Part shown: one piece after another, positions 1-7,133 of the stretch | How positions within the stretch are numbered: position 1 is the stretch's first letter | Layout of the letters: each line of letters starts with the position of its first letter | Origin: Betaproteobacteria bacterium UBA6910 | Lineage (GTDB): Bacteria; Pseudomonadota; Gammaproteobacteria; Burkholderiales; UBA6910 | DNA: 16,570 nucleotides | NCBI GenBank assembly: GCA_002451065.1 | Contig: DKBC01000128.1 | Coordinates: 751 to 17,320 of the forward strand | Direction of reading: 5' to 3' | Made by a program: the position numbers and the translations under genes | The notes under the pieces: model-generated | Databases searched by the model: none | Told to the model about the DNA's origin: nothing | What the model saw: the letters and a program-made list of their open reading frames with translations, nothing else

Positions 1-378
1 GTGCTGGACCTGCCCTGGAACGGCATGCCGCTCGCGATCCTGGACACTTCGGCCACCTGCCACATGCCGGACACCCTGGAGATGCCCTACCGCCCCGAAA
101 TTCTCGGCAGCGGCCTTCCCGGCGACCACCCCCACAGCTACCGCCTCGGCGGGCAGACCTGCCTCGCGGGCGACGTCATCGGCGACTACTCCTTTCCCGA
201 GCCCCTGCGGGTCGGGCAGCGCCTGATGTTCGAGGACATGGCCCATTACACCATGGTGAAGACCACCACCTTCAACGGCATCCGCCTGCCGTCCATCGCC
301 ATCTGGAATTCCCGCACCGACGCCCTGCGCGTCGTGCGCAGCTTCGGCTACGAGGACTTCCGGAACCGCCTGTCATGA
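1..378 (+). CDS. nspC: Carboxynorspermidine/carboxyspermidine decarboxylase, C-terminal part (5' end outside window)
   Basis: This is the last 125 codons of a PLP-dependent decarboxylase of the alanine-racemase-fold (fold type III) group. The family removes the carboxyl group from carboxynorspermidine or carboxyspermidine, giving norspermidine or spermidine in the cytoplasm. The visible part carries the family's C-terminal signatures: a DTSATCHMPD stretch near the left edge, the TCLAGD motif (visible residues 53-58, whose Cys and Asp belong to the active site of this fold), and a DMAHYTMVKTT stretch followed by FNG. The GTG at base 1 is only the window edge, because family members are about three times this length. 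The stop overlaps the start of the agmatinase gene as ATGA, so the two are almost certainly co-transcribed and translationally coupled. With agmatinase beside it, carboxyspermidine is the more likely substrate; that is an inference. Confidence 0.9.
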   Translation: MLDLPWNGMPLAILDTSATCHMPDTLEMPYRPEILGSGLPGDHPHSYRLGGQTCLAGDVIGDYSFPEPLRVGQRLMFEDMAHYTMVKTTTFNGIRLPSIAIWNSRTDALRVVRSFGYEDFRNRLS

Positions 379-1253
379 GCGCGCCCGCGGCCCATCCGTC
401 GCGCTTTCTCGAAACCGAACTGCCAGCGCTCACGCCGGAGCAGGCCCGGTTCCACGTGCTGCCGGTCCCCTACGAGAAGACGGTGTCTTACGGCGGCGGC
501 ACCGCCAACGGACCGGCGGCGATCCTGGCCGCGTCGGGCCAGCTCGAACGCTGGGACGGCTACAGCGATCCCGGCGCCGAGGGCATATACACCTGGGACG
601 CAGTGGATTGCAGCGGCGTGGACCACCGGGTGATCGACAGAATTTCCGAGGCGGTCGCCCGCATTCTCCGGCTGGGCAAGATGCCGGTGGTGCTGGGCGG
701 CGAGCACACCGTCACCTGGGGCGTGATCCGGGGCTACCTGGACGCCGGTCGGCGGGACTTCGGCGTGGTGCAGATCGACGCCCACGCCGACCTGCGGGAC
801 GAGTACGAGGGCAGCAAGCTCTCCCACGCCTGCGTCATGCGCCGGGTGGTGGAGGCGGGCATTCCCCTGTTCCAGCTCGGGAACCGGGCCTACTCCCAGG
901 AGGAGCGCGAGGCGCGGGTGAAGCACAACGTCCGCTACCTGGACGCCGACCGGCTGGTGCCCAACGGCATCAGCGCCTTCGAACTGCCGCCGGATTTTCC
1001 GCCGGACGTGTTCTTCACGCTTGACGTGGACGGCATCGATCCCGCGGTGCTGCCGGCCACCGGCACGCCGGTGCCGGGCGGGCTGGGATGGTACCAGACT
1101 CTGGGCCTCTTCGAGTCGGTGGCGCGCCAGCGGCGCATCATCGGTTTCGATGTCCTCGAGTTCGCGCCCATCCCGGGCTTCCACGCCTTCGATTTCACCG
1201 CCGCCCTCCTGGTCTACAAGCTCATGGGACTGGTCCAGCGCCACGCGCGCTAG
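375..1253 (+). CDS. speB: Agmatinase (ureohydrolase family)
   Basis: A 292-residue ureohydrolase, a normal length for agmatinase. The enzyme hydrolyses agmatine to putrescine and urea using two Mn2+ ions in the cytoplasm. The metal ligands are all visible: His111 in GGEHTVTWG, Asp135, His137 and Asp139 in DAHADLRDEYEG, and Asp217 and Asp219 in LDVDGIDP. His151 follows in SHACVMRR, and the late DVLEFAP motif (residues 259-265) is intact. The early YGGGTANGPAAI segment resembles agmatinases more than arginases. The start ATG overlaps the stop of the upstream decarboxylase gene by 4 nt. Together the two genes imply an arginine-agmatine-putrescine-carboxyspermidine-spermidine route. The carboxyspermidine dehydrogenase would be expected just upstream, outside the window. 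Guanidinobutyrase or a related ureohydrolase is possible but less likely in this context. Confidence 0.92.
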   Translation: MSAPAAHPSRFLETELPALTPEQARFHVLPVPYEKTVSYGGGTANGPAAILAASGQLERWDGYSDPGAEGIYTWDAVDCSGVDHRVIDRISEAVARILRLGKMPVVLGGEHTVTWGVIRGYLDAGRRDFGVVQIDAHADLRDEYEGSKLSHACVMRRVVEAGIPLFQLGNRAYSQEEREARVKHNVRYLDADRLVPNGISAFELPPDFPPDVFFTLDVDGIDPAVLPATGTPVPGGLGWYQTLGLFESVARQRRIIGFDVLEFAPIPGFHAFDFTAALLVYKLMGLVQRHAR

Positions 1254-1311
1254 GTCTTCGCCCCTGACATCCAGCGCGCGGGAACGCTCGCGCTCCATCG
1301 CAGCCTACGGA

Positions 1312-1658
1312 TCACGGCGGCGCGGTGAGCGTCAGCGCCGCCTCCTTCACGGGATGGATGAACCGCAGTTCCACGCAGGCGAGTAGCATCCGGCCGCAGC
1401 CGATCAGGTGGTGGAACAGCCGGTTGTGCCGGCCCTTGCCGTAGGTCGCGTCCCCGATGATCGGGTGGGCGTGGTGTTTCAGATGGTGCCGCAATTGGTG
1501 GCGGCGCCCGGTGAGGGGCTCCAGGAGGACCAAGGCGTAGCGGCTGGTGGGGCACCTGTCCACTGAATGGGGCAGCTCGGTGGTGGCGAGGCGCCGGTAC
1601 CGGGTCGTCGCTTTCTGGGAACTATTCTGCGTCACGCCACCCCGCCCCTCGTACTCGT
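1312..1658 (-). pseudogene. truC-like C-terminal fragment (second, truncated copy)
   Basis: The minus strand encodes about 115 residues closely matching the C-terminal half of the full-length TruC at 12207-12944. Shared pieces include EYEGRGGVTQNS, KATTRYRRLATTEL, LLEPLTGRRHQLR, HPIIGD and TYGKGRHNRLF. The homology stops abruptly at base 1658, and the half carrying the catalytic HRLD motif is missing, so this copy cannot be an active pseudouridine synthase. The frame is open across the whole fragment and continues about 40 codons further into unrelated sequence (to about 1776) with no recognisable start. Bases 1573-1658 differ from 12534-12619 at only 3 of 86 positions, while the rest of the fragment is clearly more divergent. 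It is best read as a remnant of a duplicated truC gene; a short expressed protein cannot be excluded. Confidence 0.8.
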
Positions 1659-1802
1659 GCGCGCCCTTGCGCTTGACCACCCATGCGCCGAAGCCGACAA
1701 TCGCGATGTCAGGCCAGGACTGACTCTGGATTCCGCCGTGTCCACCCACGCAGCCGACGCCGTGGCCACCCAGCATGCCGGGGCCGATGCTCTTAGACGC
1801 CG
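1659..1802. other. Short unassigned spacer between truC fragment and protease gene
   Basis: The interval is 144 bp long. The open frame of the truC fragment runs through it on the minus strand as a glycine-rich stretch that I do not recognise. I see no clear promoter or terminator. The junction at 1658/1659 is the breakpoint of the truC homology. Confidence 0.4.
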
Positions 1803-2534
1803 ATGATCGACCCCATCCTGCTCACCGCTGTTTGTGTCCTAACCTTCGAGAATCAGCGGCCACTCACGAACGCGAGCGGTTTTTTCTTCGAGTGCGATGA
1901 ACGGCTCTTCCTGGTCACGAGCCGTCACGTGGTTATCGACGCACCGAGCAAGCACTTCCCGAACCGCCTCGAAATCGAGTTGCACATTGACCCGGCTAAC
2001 CTCGCCAAGTCCATCGGGTTCTCGATTCCGCTTTACCGCGACGGCAAGAGCACCTGGCGCCAGGGCCTCGACCGGGCTGGAGAGATTGACGTGGCGGTGA
2101 TCGAGATCGAGCGTTCCGCGCTACCGGAGACCATGGCCTACCGCGCCTTCACGCCCCAGCACCTTGCCCGCGGACAAGATCAGCCTGAGGTCGGCAAGTC
2201 ACTGCTGGTGGTGGGCTTTCCCCTCGGTTTTCACGACACCCTGCACCATATGCCGGTGGCGCGCCACGCGGTTATCGCCTCTTCGTTCGGCCTGCGCTTC
2301 GAGGGTCAGGGCTACTTCCTCACCGACGCGCGCACCCACCGCGGAACCAGCGGTGCGCCGGTGGTCATGCGTGTTGACGAGCCGGATCCGCTGCTGGGCG
2401 ATCTTCCGTGGATGCTGCTCGGGGTCCACTCGGCGCGGCTGGACGTCGGTACGCGCGACCTGATCCTCGACGAGGCGCTGGGGCTGAACTGCGCCTGGTA
2501 TGCCGACATCGTCCTCAAACTCACCGAAGGCTGA
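1803..2534 (+). CDS. Trypsin-like (S1 fold) serine protease, probably cytoplasmic
   Basis: A 243-residue chymotrypsin-fold protease in the HtrA/S1 superfamily sense. The catalytic triad can be placed as His42 in LVTSRHVV, Asp96 in EIDVAVIEI and Ser183 in THRGTSGAPVV, at normal spacing. The oxyanion-hole GTSG and the strand LLVVGFPLGFHD are also typical. There is no N-terminal signal peptide, no transmembrane anchor and no C-terminal PDZ domain, so it is unlike the periplasmic DegP/DegS proteins and is probably a stand-alone cytoplasmic enzyme. The ATG at 1803 is chosen because the fold begins at once (VCVLTFENQ); the Shine-Dalgarno is weak. It stands alone between the truC remnant and the antiporter. 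The substrate is unknown. Single-domain proteases of this kind occur in housekeeping and in defence settings, but nothing beside it indicates defence. Confidence 0.8.
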   Translation: MIDPILLTAVCVLTFENQRPLTNASGFFFECDERLFLVTSRHVVIDAPSKHFPNRLEIELHIDPANLAKSIGFSIPLYRDGKSTWRQGLDRAGEIDVAVIEIERSALPETMAYRAFTPQHLARGQDQPEVGKSLLVVGFPLGFHDTLHHMPVARHAVIASSFGLRFEGQGYFLTDARTHRGTSGAPVVMRVDEPDPLLGDLPWMLLGVHSARLDVGTRDLILDEALGLNCAWYADIVLKLTEG

Positions 2535-2554
2535 CAGTTTGCGGAAGAGGGTGA

Positions 2555-2582
2555 TGCCGGCACATGGCCGGAATTGCCGGCA
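2555..2582. terminator. Possible stem-loop after the protease gene
   Basis: The octamer TGCCGGCA occurs at 2555-2562 and again at 2575-2582, separated by 12 nt. Because the octamer is self-complementary, the two copies can pair as an 8-bp stem. It lies 20 bp after the protease stop. No T-run follows, so a role in termination is only a possibility. Confidence 0.3.
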
Positions 2583-2773
2583 GATGGCGAGCTGTCGGGG
2601 ATACCCCGGAGTTCTCGTGCAAGTCCCTGCGCGACTTTGGCGTCCTCATTCCGCAGCGGGAGTCTGAGTGCAAGGAATCGTTTGATCTGACACGCTGCCC
2701 CCCGGGAGCGCCGTGTTATGGGAGAACAACTTCCAGGTATGCGCCGCTGTGCACGTGGAATGCCGAGGACCCT

Positions 2774-4021
2774 ATGCTTGATATCGTCGCCATCTGCCTT
2801 GTCATCACCGCGCTGCTGGCGTATCTGAACCACCGCTTCGTCGGGTTGCCCACGACCATCGGCGTGATGGCCGCTGCGCTGGTGTTTTCCCTGGCGCTGG
2901 TGGGGTTGGACACGTTGGGCTTCGCGCACGGGTTGGCGCGATACGAGGAATCGTTCCTGCGCTCCATCGACTTTTCGGATGTCCTCATGCAGGGCATGCT
3001 CTCGCTGCTGCTGTTTGCCGGTGCCCTGCACGTCGATCTCAGCGAGCTCAAGGCCTACCGCTGGCCGGTGGCCGCTCTCGCCGTGGTGGGTACGCTGCTA
3101 TCGACGCTGGTAGTGGGCTACGGGATGTGGTTCGCGCTGCCGCTGGCAGGGTTGCAGCTGCCGCTGACGTATTGCCTGCTGTTCGGCGCGCTGATCTCGC
3201 CCACCGACCCGATCGCGGTGATGGGCATCCTCAAGTCGGCCGGCGCGCCGAAGGAGCTGGAACTGGTGATTGCAGGCGAATCCCTCTTCAACGACGGCGT
3301 GGGGGTGGTGATCTTCTCGCTGCTTCTGGGAATGCTGGTGAGCGGCGTCACCCCGACCTTGGGCCAGGGAATGCAGTTGCTGCTGCTCGAAGCGGGGGGC
3401 GGCCTGCTGTTCGGTGGGGTCCTGGGCTATGTGACGTTCCGCCTGCTGAAGAGCATCGACAATTACCAGGTCGAGGTGCTGTTAACGCTGGCCGCCGTTA
3501 CCGGCGGCTACGCCCTGGCAAGCCAGCTGCATGTTTCCGGACCACTGGCCATGGTGGTCGTGGGCCTGATGATCGGAAACCACGGCCGCGCTCTCGCAAT
3601 GTCGGGCACGACGCGCCGCTATCTCGACATGTTCTGGGAGTTGATCGACGAGATACTGAACGCGACGCTGTTCGTTCTGATCGGCATGGAGGTTCTGCTG
3701 GTGGTGTTCTCGGTGAACGAGCTGGTGTCCGCGAGCGTGGCCATAGCGGTGACGCTGCTGGCACGATTGCTCACGGTGGGGTTGCCGGTACGCCTGCTGC
3801 GGCGAGTGTCCGGTCTGCCGCGAGGCTCCTGGAAGGTGCTTACGTGGGGAGGTCTGCGGGGCGGCATCTCGGTGGCGCTCGCCCTGTCGTTGCCTTCGGG
3901 ACCCGAGCGCGACACGGTGGTCGCGCTGACGTACTGCGTCGTCGTATTTTCCATCCTGGTGCAAGGACTTTCCATTGGCTACGCCACTCGCAAGGCGATC
4001 GCGCCGGAGGGGCGTGCCTGA
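2774..4021 (+). CDS. Sodium:proton antiporter, CPA1 (NhaP-like) family
   Basis: A polytopic inner-membrane protein of 415 residues with about a dozen hydrophobic segments. CPA1 antiporters exchange Na+ or K+ for H+ and serve pH and salt homeostasis. Family landmarks are SPTDPIAVMGIL (residues 142-153), the ion-binding Asn173-Asp174 pair in GESLFNDGVGVV, and WGGLRGGISVALALSLP (358-374) near the C terminus. The frame is open back to 2564, but those 70 codons are neither hydrophobic nor conserved-looking. The ATG at 2774 has GAGGA about 5 nt upstream and begins directly with the first membrane helix, so it is preferred. The protein ends shortly after the last helix, so it lacks the long cytoplasmic tail of some relatives. 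Ion preference cannot be read from sequence alone. Confidence 0.93.
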   Translation: MLDIVAICLVITALLAYLNHRFVGLPTTIGVMAAALVFSLALVGLDTLGFAHGLARYEESFLRSIDFSDVLMQGMLSLLLFAGALHVDLSELKAYRWPVAALAVVGTLLSTLVVGYGMWFALPLAGLQLPLTYCLLFGALISPTDPIAVMGILKSAGAPKELELVIAGESLFNDGVGVVIFSLLLGMLVSGVTPTLGQGMQLLLLEAGGGLLFGGVLGYVTFRLLKSIDNYQVEVLLTLAAVTGGYALASQLHVSGPLAMVVVGLMIGNHGRALAMSGTTRRYLDMFWELIDEILNATLFVLIGMEVLLVVFSVNELVSASVAIAVTLLARLLTVGLPVRLLRRVSGLPRGSWKVLTWGGLRGGISVALALSLPSGPERDTVVALTYCVVVFSILVQGLSIGYATRKAIAPEGRA

Positions 4022-4108
4022 AGCGGGACCGAGCGGGACGGATCGCGAGCCCCCGGACTAGCAGGTGATGAAGAACCCTCCGGGAGCTGCGTTTGCCACG
4101 AAAGAATG

Positions 4109-4261
4109 CTCAGGGGCGAGGCGCGCGACGAAGGTCGTAGCGCGACCGCGCAGCGCGAAGCAGGGGCCCCTGAGGGGATGCGACCGCGGAGCGGGATGCC
4201 AGCGCGCGGGCGTGCGCGGTCGCGGCAGCGCCTGCGGGGTCGCATCCACCCGCTTCGCGGG
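4109..4261. repeat. GC-rich intergenic segment of nested inverted repeats
   Basis: This stretch after the antiporter gene is dense in self-complementarity. The pairs are CTCAGGGGC (4109-4117) with GCCCCTGAG (4166-4174), a perfect 12-bp palindrome CAGGGGCCCCTG (4161-4172), GGATGCGACC (4176-4185) with GGTCGCATCC (4238-4247), and a CCCGC-TTC-GCGGG hairpin (4249-4261). No convincing protein is encoded in any frame. It resembles the structured palindromic repeats scattered through high-GC proteobacterial genomes. A non-coding RNA or a transcription terminator for the antiporter gene are alternatives. Confidence 0.5.
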
Positions 4262-4294
4262 CGGAACCTGCTGCACCCTCCGGCGCGCTACTAG

Positions 4295-4720
4295 GAAGCC
4301 GAGGAGCGCAACGACGCGGATGGCTCGAACGAGAAGATCCTGGTTTAGGGCAAGGAGGTGATCGAACCCGACGGCATCGAGGTGGACACGGCCAGCGGCA
4401 AAATGTACTGGACCGACATGGGGCTGGGAGGGGCGGCGGACAAATCGGCGGCCATCAACGACGGGCGCATCTTGCGGGCCGACCTGGACGGCAAGAACAT
4501 CGAGACGCTGGTCCCCCTCGGGATGACGTCGACGCCCAAGCAGCTCGCTCTCGATGTCGCGTGCGGCAAGATCTACTGGAGCGATCGCGGGGACGTGGGG
4601 GACCAGCGCGTCAACCCGAAAATCATGAGGTCGAATCTCGACGGCTCATCGCCCGAAGCGATCGTGTCAAGTGATCTGATGAGTCCGGTGGAAATCGCCC
4701 TGGATACGCGCGACGGCTAA
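4295..4720 (+). pseudogene. YWTD (LDL-receptor class B-like) beta-propeller gene fragment
   Basis: The reading frame encodes consecutive YWTD-type propeller repeats. The recognisable blades include EPDGIEVDTASGKMYWTD, RADLDGKNIETLV, QLALDVACGKIYWSD, RSNLDGSSPEAIV and a last one breaking off at VEIALDTRDG. An in-frame TAG at 4346-4348 interrupts the first blade: DGSNEKILV precedes it and GKEVIEPDG follows it, exactly as a continuous repeat would. A 120-codon open frame could restart at GTG 4358, but it would begin and end in mid-blade. There is no signal peptide. A six-bladed propeller needs about 250 residues, so this is a decayed piece lacking both ends. It is joined directly to the tail of an unrelated gene. 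Confidence 0.7.
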
Positions 4721-4856
4721 CCTGGTTGATGTCTATCGGTCACTCGGCGGGAAGTGGCAGGTTCGCGCAAGCAATGACCCGGCGGAGCTTGTCCCGGGAG
4801 ATACCCGTGGGGAGATGCAGGAGCGCACCGATTATTGGCAACCCGTCTTCAGATAG
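4719..4856 (+). pseudogene. C-terminal tail of an outer-membrane efflux lipoprotein (NodT/CusC/OprM type)
   Basis: The frame starting at 4719 reads NLVDVYRSLGGKW, followed by about 30 hydrophilic residues ending in DYWQPVFR and a TAG stop. The LVDVYRxLGGxW motif is the typical C terminus of RND-system outer-membrane channel proteins, which normally exceed 450 residues. Everything upstream of this tail is missing; the preceding sequence belongs to the YWTD fragment in a different frame. It is a remnant left by deletion or recombination, with no plausible start of its own. Identification rests on one short motif, so it is moderate. Confidence 0.6.
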
Positions 4857-5071
4857 CGTTGCGGGTTCCCGCTCGACAACGGCCGCCGTGAATCCGCGCT
4901 GGCTTGCCGGCGGCGAGGCGAAGCCCCGGTGCCCGCGGCCGAGATACTCAGCGAGATGATAAGATTATTTTTCGTGTAGGATTGCGTCCGTTATGGCGCA
5001 CCGTCGGATGTGCCCGGATGTGACGTGGCGGAATGCGGCGCGCCGTGCGACCAAACCATGAGGAAACTTTT
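4857..5071. other. Intergenic region upstream of DUF3313 gene
   Basis: No gene is seen in these 215 bp. A short AT-rich patch at about 4957-4972 stands out from the GC-rich surroundings and is the likeliest place for a promoter, but I cannot assign -35 and -10 boxes with confidence. Confidence 0.3.
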
Positions 5072-5824
5072 ATGAAAGCAGCGGGGTCTTTTTTATGCAA
5101 GGCGTTGTTTTGCGGAATGCTGGCGTTGCCGCTCGCCACAGCACAGGCCGCCGACGCGCCCAAGTTCGGGGAATACCAGACCAAGGGTTTCCTCACCGAC
5201 TATGTGAAACTCGCGCCCGTTCCGGACGGAAACGGGGCATACCGTTACCGTAATCCCGAGGCGAAGTTCGGGAGTTACAAGAAGCTCCTGGTGGACCGCA
5301 TCAAGGTCTGGTTCAAGGACGACAGCGAATACAAGGGGATCGACCCGGACGAGCTGAAGATGCTGACGGACTATTTTTACAAGGCCATCGAGAAGGCCGT
5401 CGGGGACGAATACCCCATGGTGGCGGAGCCGGGACCCGATGTTTTGCGCCTGAGGGTTGCCGTCACGGACCTGGTGCCGAACCGGCCGGAGGCGTCGGTG
5501 ACGAGCCTCGTGGTGCCTTTCCTCTGGATGGGCGAGGCCGGGGCGGGCGCGGTGGCCCGGGAGCCGGGCAGCACGCCCTTCACCGGGGAGGCCACCATTG
5601 AGTTCGAGGCCCTGGACAGCGTGAGCAGCCAGCAGCTGGCGGCTTACATCGAAACCAAGGTCGGCAAGAAGTACGTATGGACCGAGGGCGTGGGGAAGGG
5701 GGTTTCGAGCTACGTGAAGGCCTATTCCAAGTGGGACTACACGAAGAGGAGCATGGACGAGTGGGCGCAACTGCTGCGCCAGCGTCTCGACGAGGCCCAC
5801 GGGAAGAAGGTGGCGGAGAAATAG
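5072..5824 (+). CDS. Exported DUF3313 domain protein
   Basis: A 250-residue protein with a Sec signal peptide (about residues 1-26, cleavage after AQA). There is no lipobox Cys, unlike many DUF3313 proteins, which are lipoproteins. The mature part has the DUF3313 layout: a GFLTDYVKLAPV opening, YRYRNPEA, then SYKKLLVDRIKVW, a helical FYKAIEKAV segment and the strand LRLRVAVTDLVP. A hydrophobic VVPFLWMGEAGAGAVA patch follows in mid-protein. The function of the family is not established; a periplasmic or envelope location is expected. The start at 5072 is preferred over in-frame positions back to 5033 because AGGA lies 7 nt upstream and the signal peptide begins there. It is followed by a 199-bp gap and then the lipid-transport operon on the same strand. 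Confidence 0.8.
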   Translation: MKAAGSFLCKALFCGMLALPLATAQAADAPKFGEYQTKGFLTDYVKLAPVPDGNGAYRYRNPEAKFGSYKKLLVDRIKVWFKDDSEYKGIDPDELKMLTDYFYKAIEKAVGDEYPMVAEPGPDVLRLRVAVTDLVPNRPEASVTSLVVPFLWMGEAGAGAVAREPGSTPFTGEATIEFEALDSVSSQQLAAYIETKVGKKYVWTEGVGKGVSSYVKAYSKWDYTKRSMDEWAQLLRQRLDEAHGKKVAEK

Positions 5825-6023
5825 AAATGCCGGAATCTGGCTCGACGCCGCAACGGCCATCTCAGACAGCTTCCGGGCGAGGTTAGGAGCTTGAGGACGC
5901 AGTGGATCGCTGGGTGGTGAGCGACACTCCGGGTGGGGCGAGGGAATCACTGCTGGCGGAGGTGGGCCGCTGTTTCGTCCCATGCCTCGAGGCCGCCGTG
6001 ACCCGGCCAACTCAGCGGGCGCG

Positions 6024-7121
6024 ATGCCGGTGAGTGGCTCGCCTTCCACAGGTGCTGTAACCCTCTCGCTGGAAGGGCGCATTACCGCGTACACCGTTGC
6101 GCCCATCTGGCGCAAGGCCTTGGACACCCTGGCCCGCAACCCCGACCGACCCATCCTGGTGGATGCGTCGCGGCTGGAGTACATCGACAACACCGGCATC
6201 GCCCTGATCTTCGATCTCAAGCGCCGGCAGCGTCCGCCGGGCGCCGAGGTGGAGATCCACGACCTGGCCCCCAACCTGGCCGCCCTTATTCCGGCCTACG
6301 ATGCCAAGCGTTACGCCAAGGCCTACGAAAAGCCCGAAGCCATAGGCGTCATCGAGCACATTGGGTGGGCCGCCGGTCAGCAGCTGACCTACCTGGGGAT
6401 CATGCTCGGGTTCCTGCGCAATTGCGGGACGGCGCTGGGCCGGGCCATTATCGGCCGCGGCGAGGTTCGCTGGAGCGAGGTGCTCAGCGTGGCCACGGAG
6501 GCCGGCGCCAACGCGGTGCCCATCGTTCTTCTTATCGGATTCCTGATGGGGGTCATCATCGCCTTCGAGATCGGCCTGGTGGCCCAACAGTTCGGGGCTG
6601 TGATCTTCGTGGTGAACGGCGTTGGGGTCGCCATGCTGCGGGAGCTTGGCCCCCTCATGACCGCAATTGTCTTCGCGGGCCGCACCGGAGCCGCGTTCGC
6701 CGCCGAGATCGGCACCCAGAAAGTGAACGAGGAGGTGAACGCCATCCTTACATTCGGCCTGGATCCGGTCTACTTCCTGGTGCTGCCCCGGCTGCTGGCC
6801 TCCATGGTGGTGGTTCCCCTGCTGGCCGTCCTCGCCGACCTCGTCGGGCTGTTCGGCGGGGCATTAGTCCTGGTGACCTTCGACATCAGCTTCCTTCAGT
6901 TCTACAACCAGCTTCTCGGCGCCGTGGGGGCCGGGGACCTCCTGCTGGGCGTCTTCAAGGCCTCGGTGTTCGGCCTGGCCATCGCGGCGATCGGCTGCCA
7001 GCGGGGCCTCAATACCGGCGCCGGCGCCACCTCGGTGGGGCTGTCGGCCACCAGTGCGGTGGTCACGGGGATCGTGTGGATCGTCGTGATCGACGGCATT
7101 TTCACGGTCCTGACGAGCTGA
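6024..7121 (+). CDS. mlaE: MlaE-family ABC permease with N-terminal STAS domain
   Basis: A 365-residue inner-membrane permease of an MCE-type lipid transporter. Residues about 12-93 form a STAS domain (DASRLEYIDNTGIALIFDL), the role played by the separate MlaB protein in E. coli. The rest is the MlaE permease, with the signature MLRELGPLMTAIVFAGRTG and AAEIGTQKVNEEVNAI, then DPVYFLVLPR and about five membrane segments. E. coli MlaE is about 260 residues, so the extra length is the STAS fusion. The start is uncertain: ATG 6024 sits just before the STAS domain, and ATG 5982 would add 14 Arg-rich residues; neither has a strong Shine-Dalgarno. It is the first gene of a four-gene operon, with 12 nt to the ATPase gene. 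The expected substrate is phospholipid. Confidence 0.9.
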   Translation: MPVSGSPSTGAVTLSLEGRITAYTVAPIWRKALDTLARNPDRPILVDASRLEYIDNTGIALIFDLKRRQRPPGAEVEIHDLAPNLAALIPAYDAKRYAKAYEKPEAIGVIEHIGWAAGQQLTYLGIMLGFLRNCGTALGRAIIGRGEVRWSEVLSVATEAGANAVPIVLLIGFLMGVIIAFEIGLVAQQFGAVIFVVNGVGVAMLRELGPLMTAIVFAGRTGAAFAAEIGTQKVNEEVNAILTFGLDPVYFLVLPRLLASMVVVPLLAVLADLVGLFGGALVLVTFDISFLQFYNQLLGAVGAGDLLLGVFKASVFGLAIAAIGCQRGLNTGAGATSVGLSATSAVVTGIVWIVVIDGIFTVLTS

Positions 7122-7133
7122 GGCGGGGCCGGG

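Noticed and set aside
348..1298. A 316-codon open frame on the minus strand opposite the agmatinase gene
   Set aside because: It is composed of Arg/His/Gly/Val-rich low-information sequence typical of GC-rich antisense frames, while the plus strand encodes an agmatinase with all metal ligands.
2564..2773. N-terminal extension of the antiporter gene
   Set aside because: The 70 extra codons are hydrophilic and unlike the family, and ATG 2774 has a good Shine-Dalgarno and starts at the first membrane helix.
5093..6274. A 393-codon minus-strand open frame opposite the DUF3313 gene and the start of the permease gene
   Set aside because: It spans two well-supported plus-strand genes, has no recognisable motif, and has the composition of an antisense shadow.
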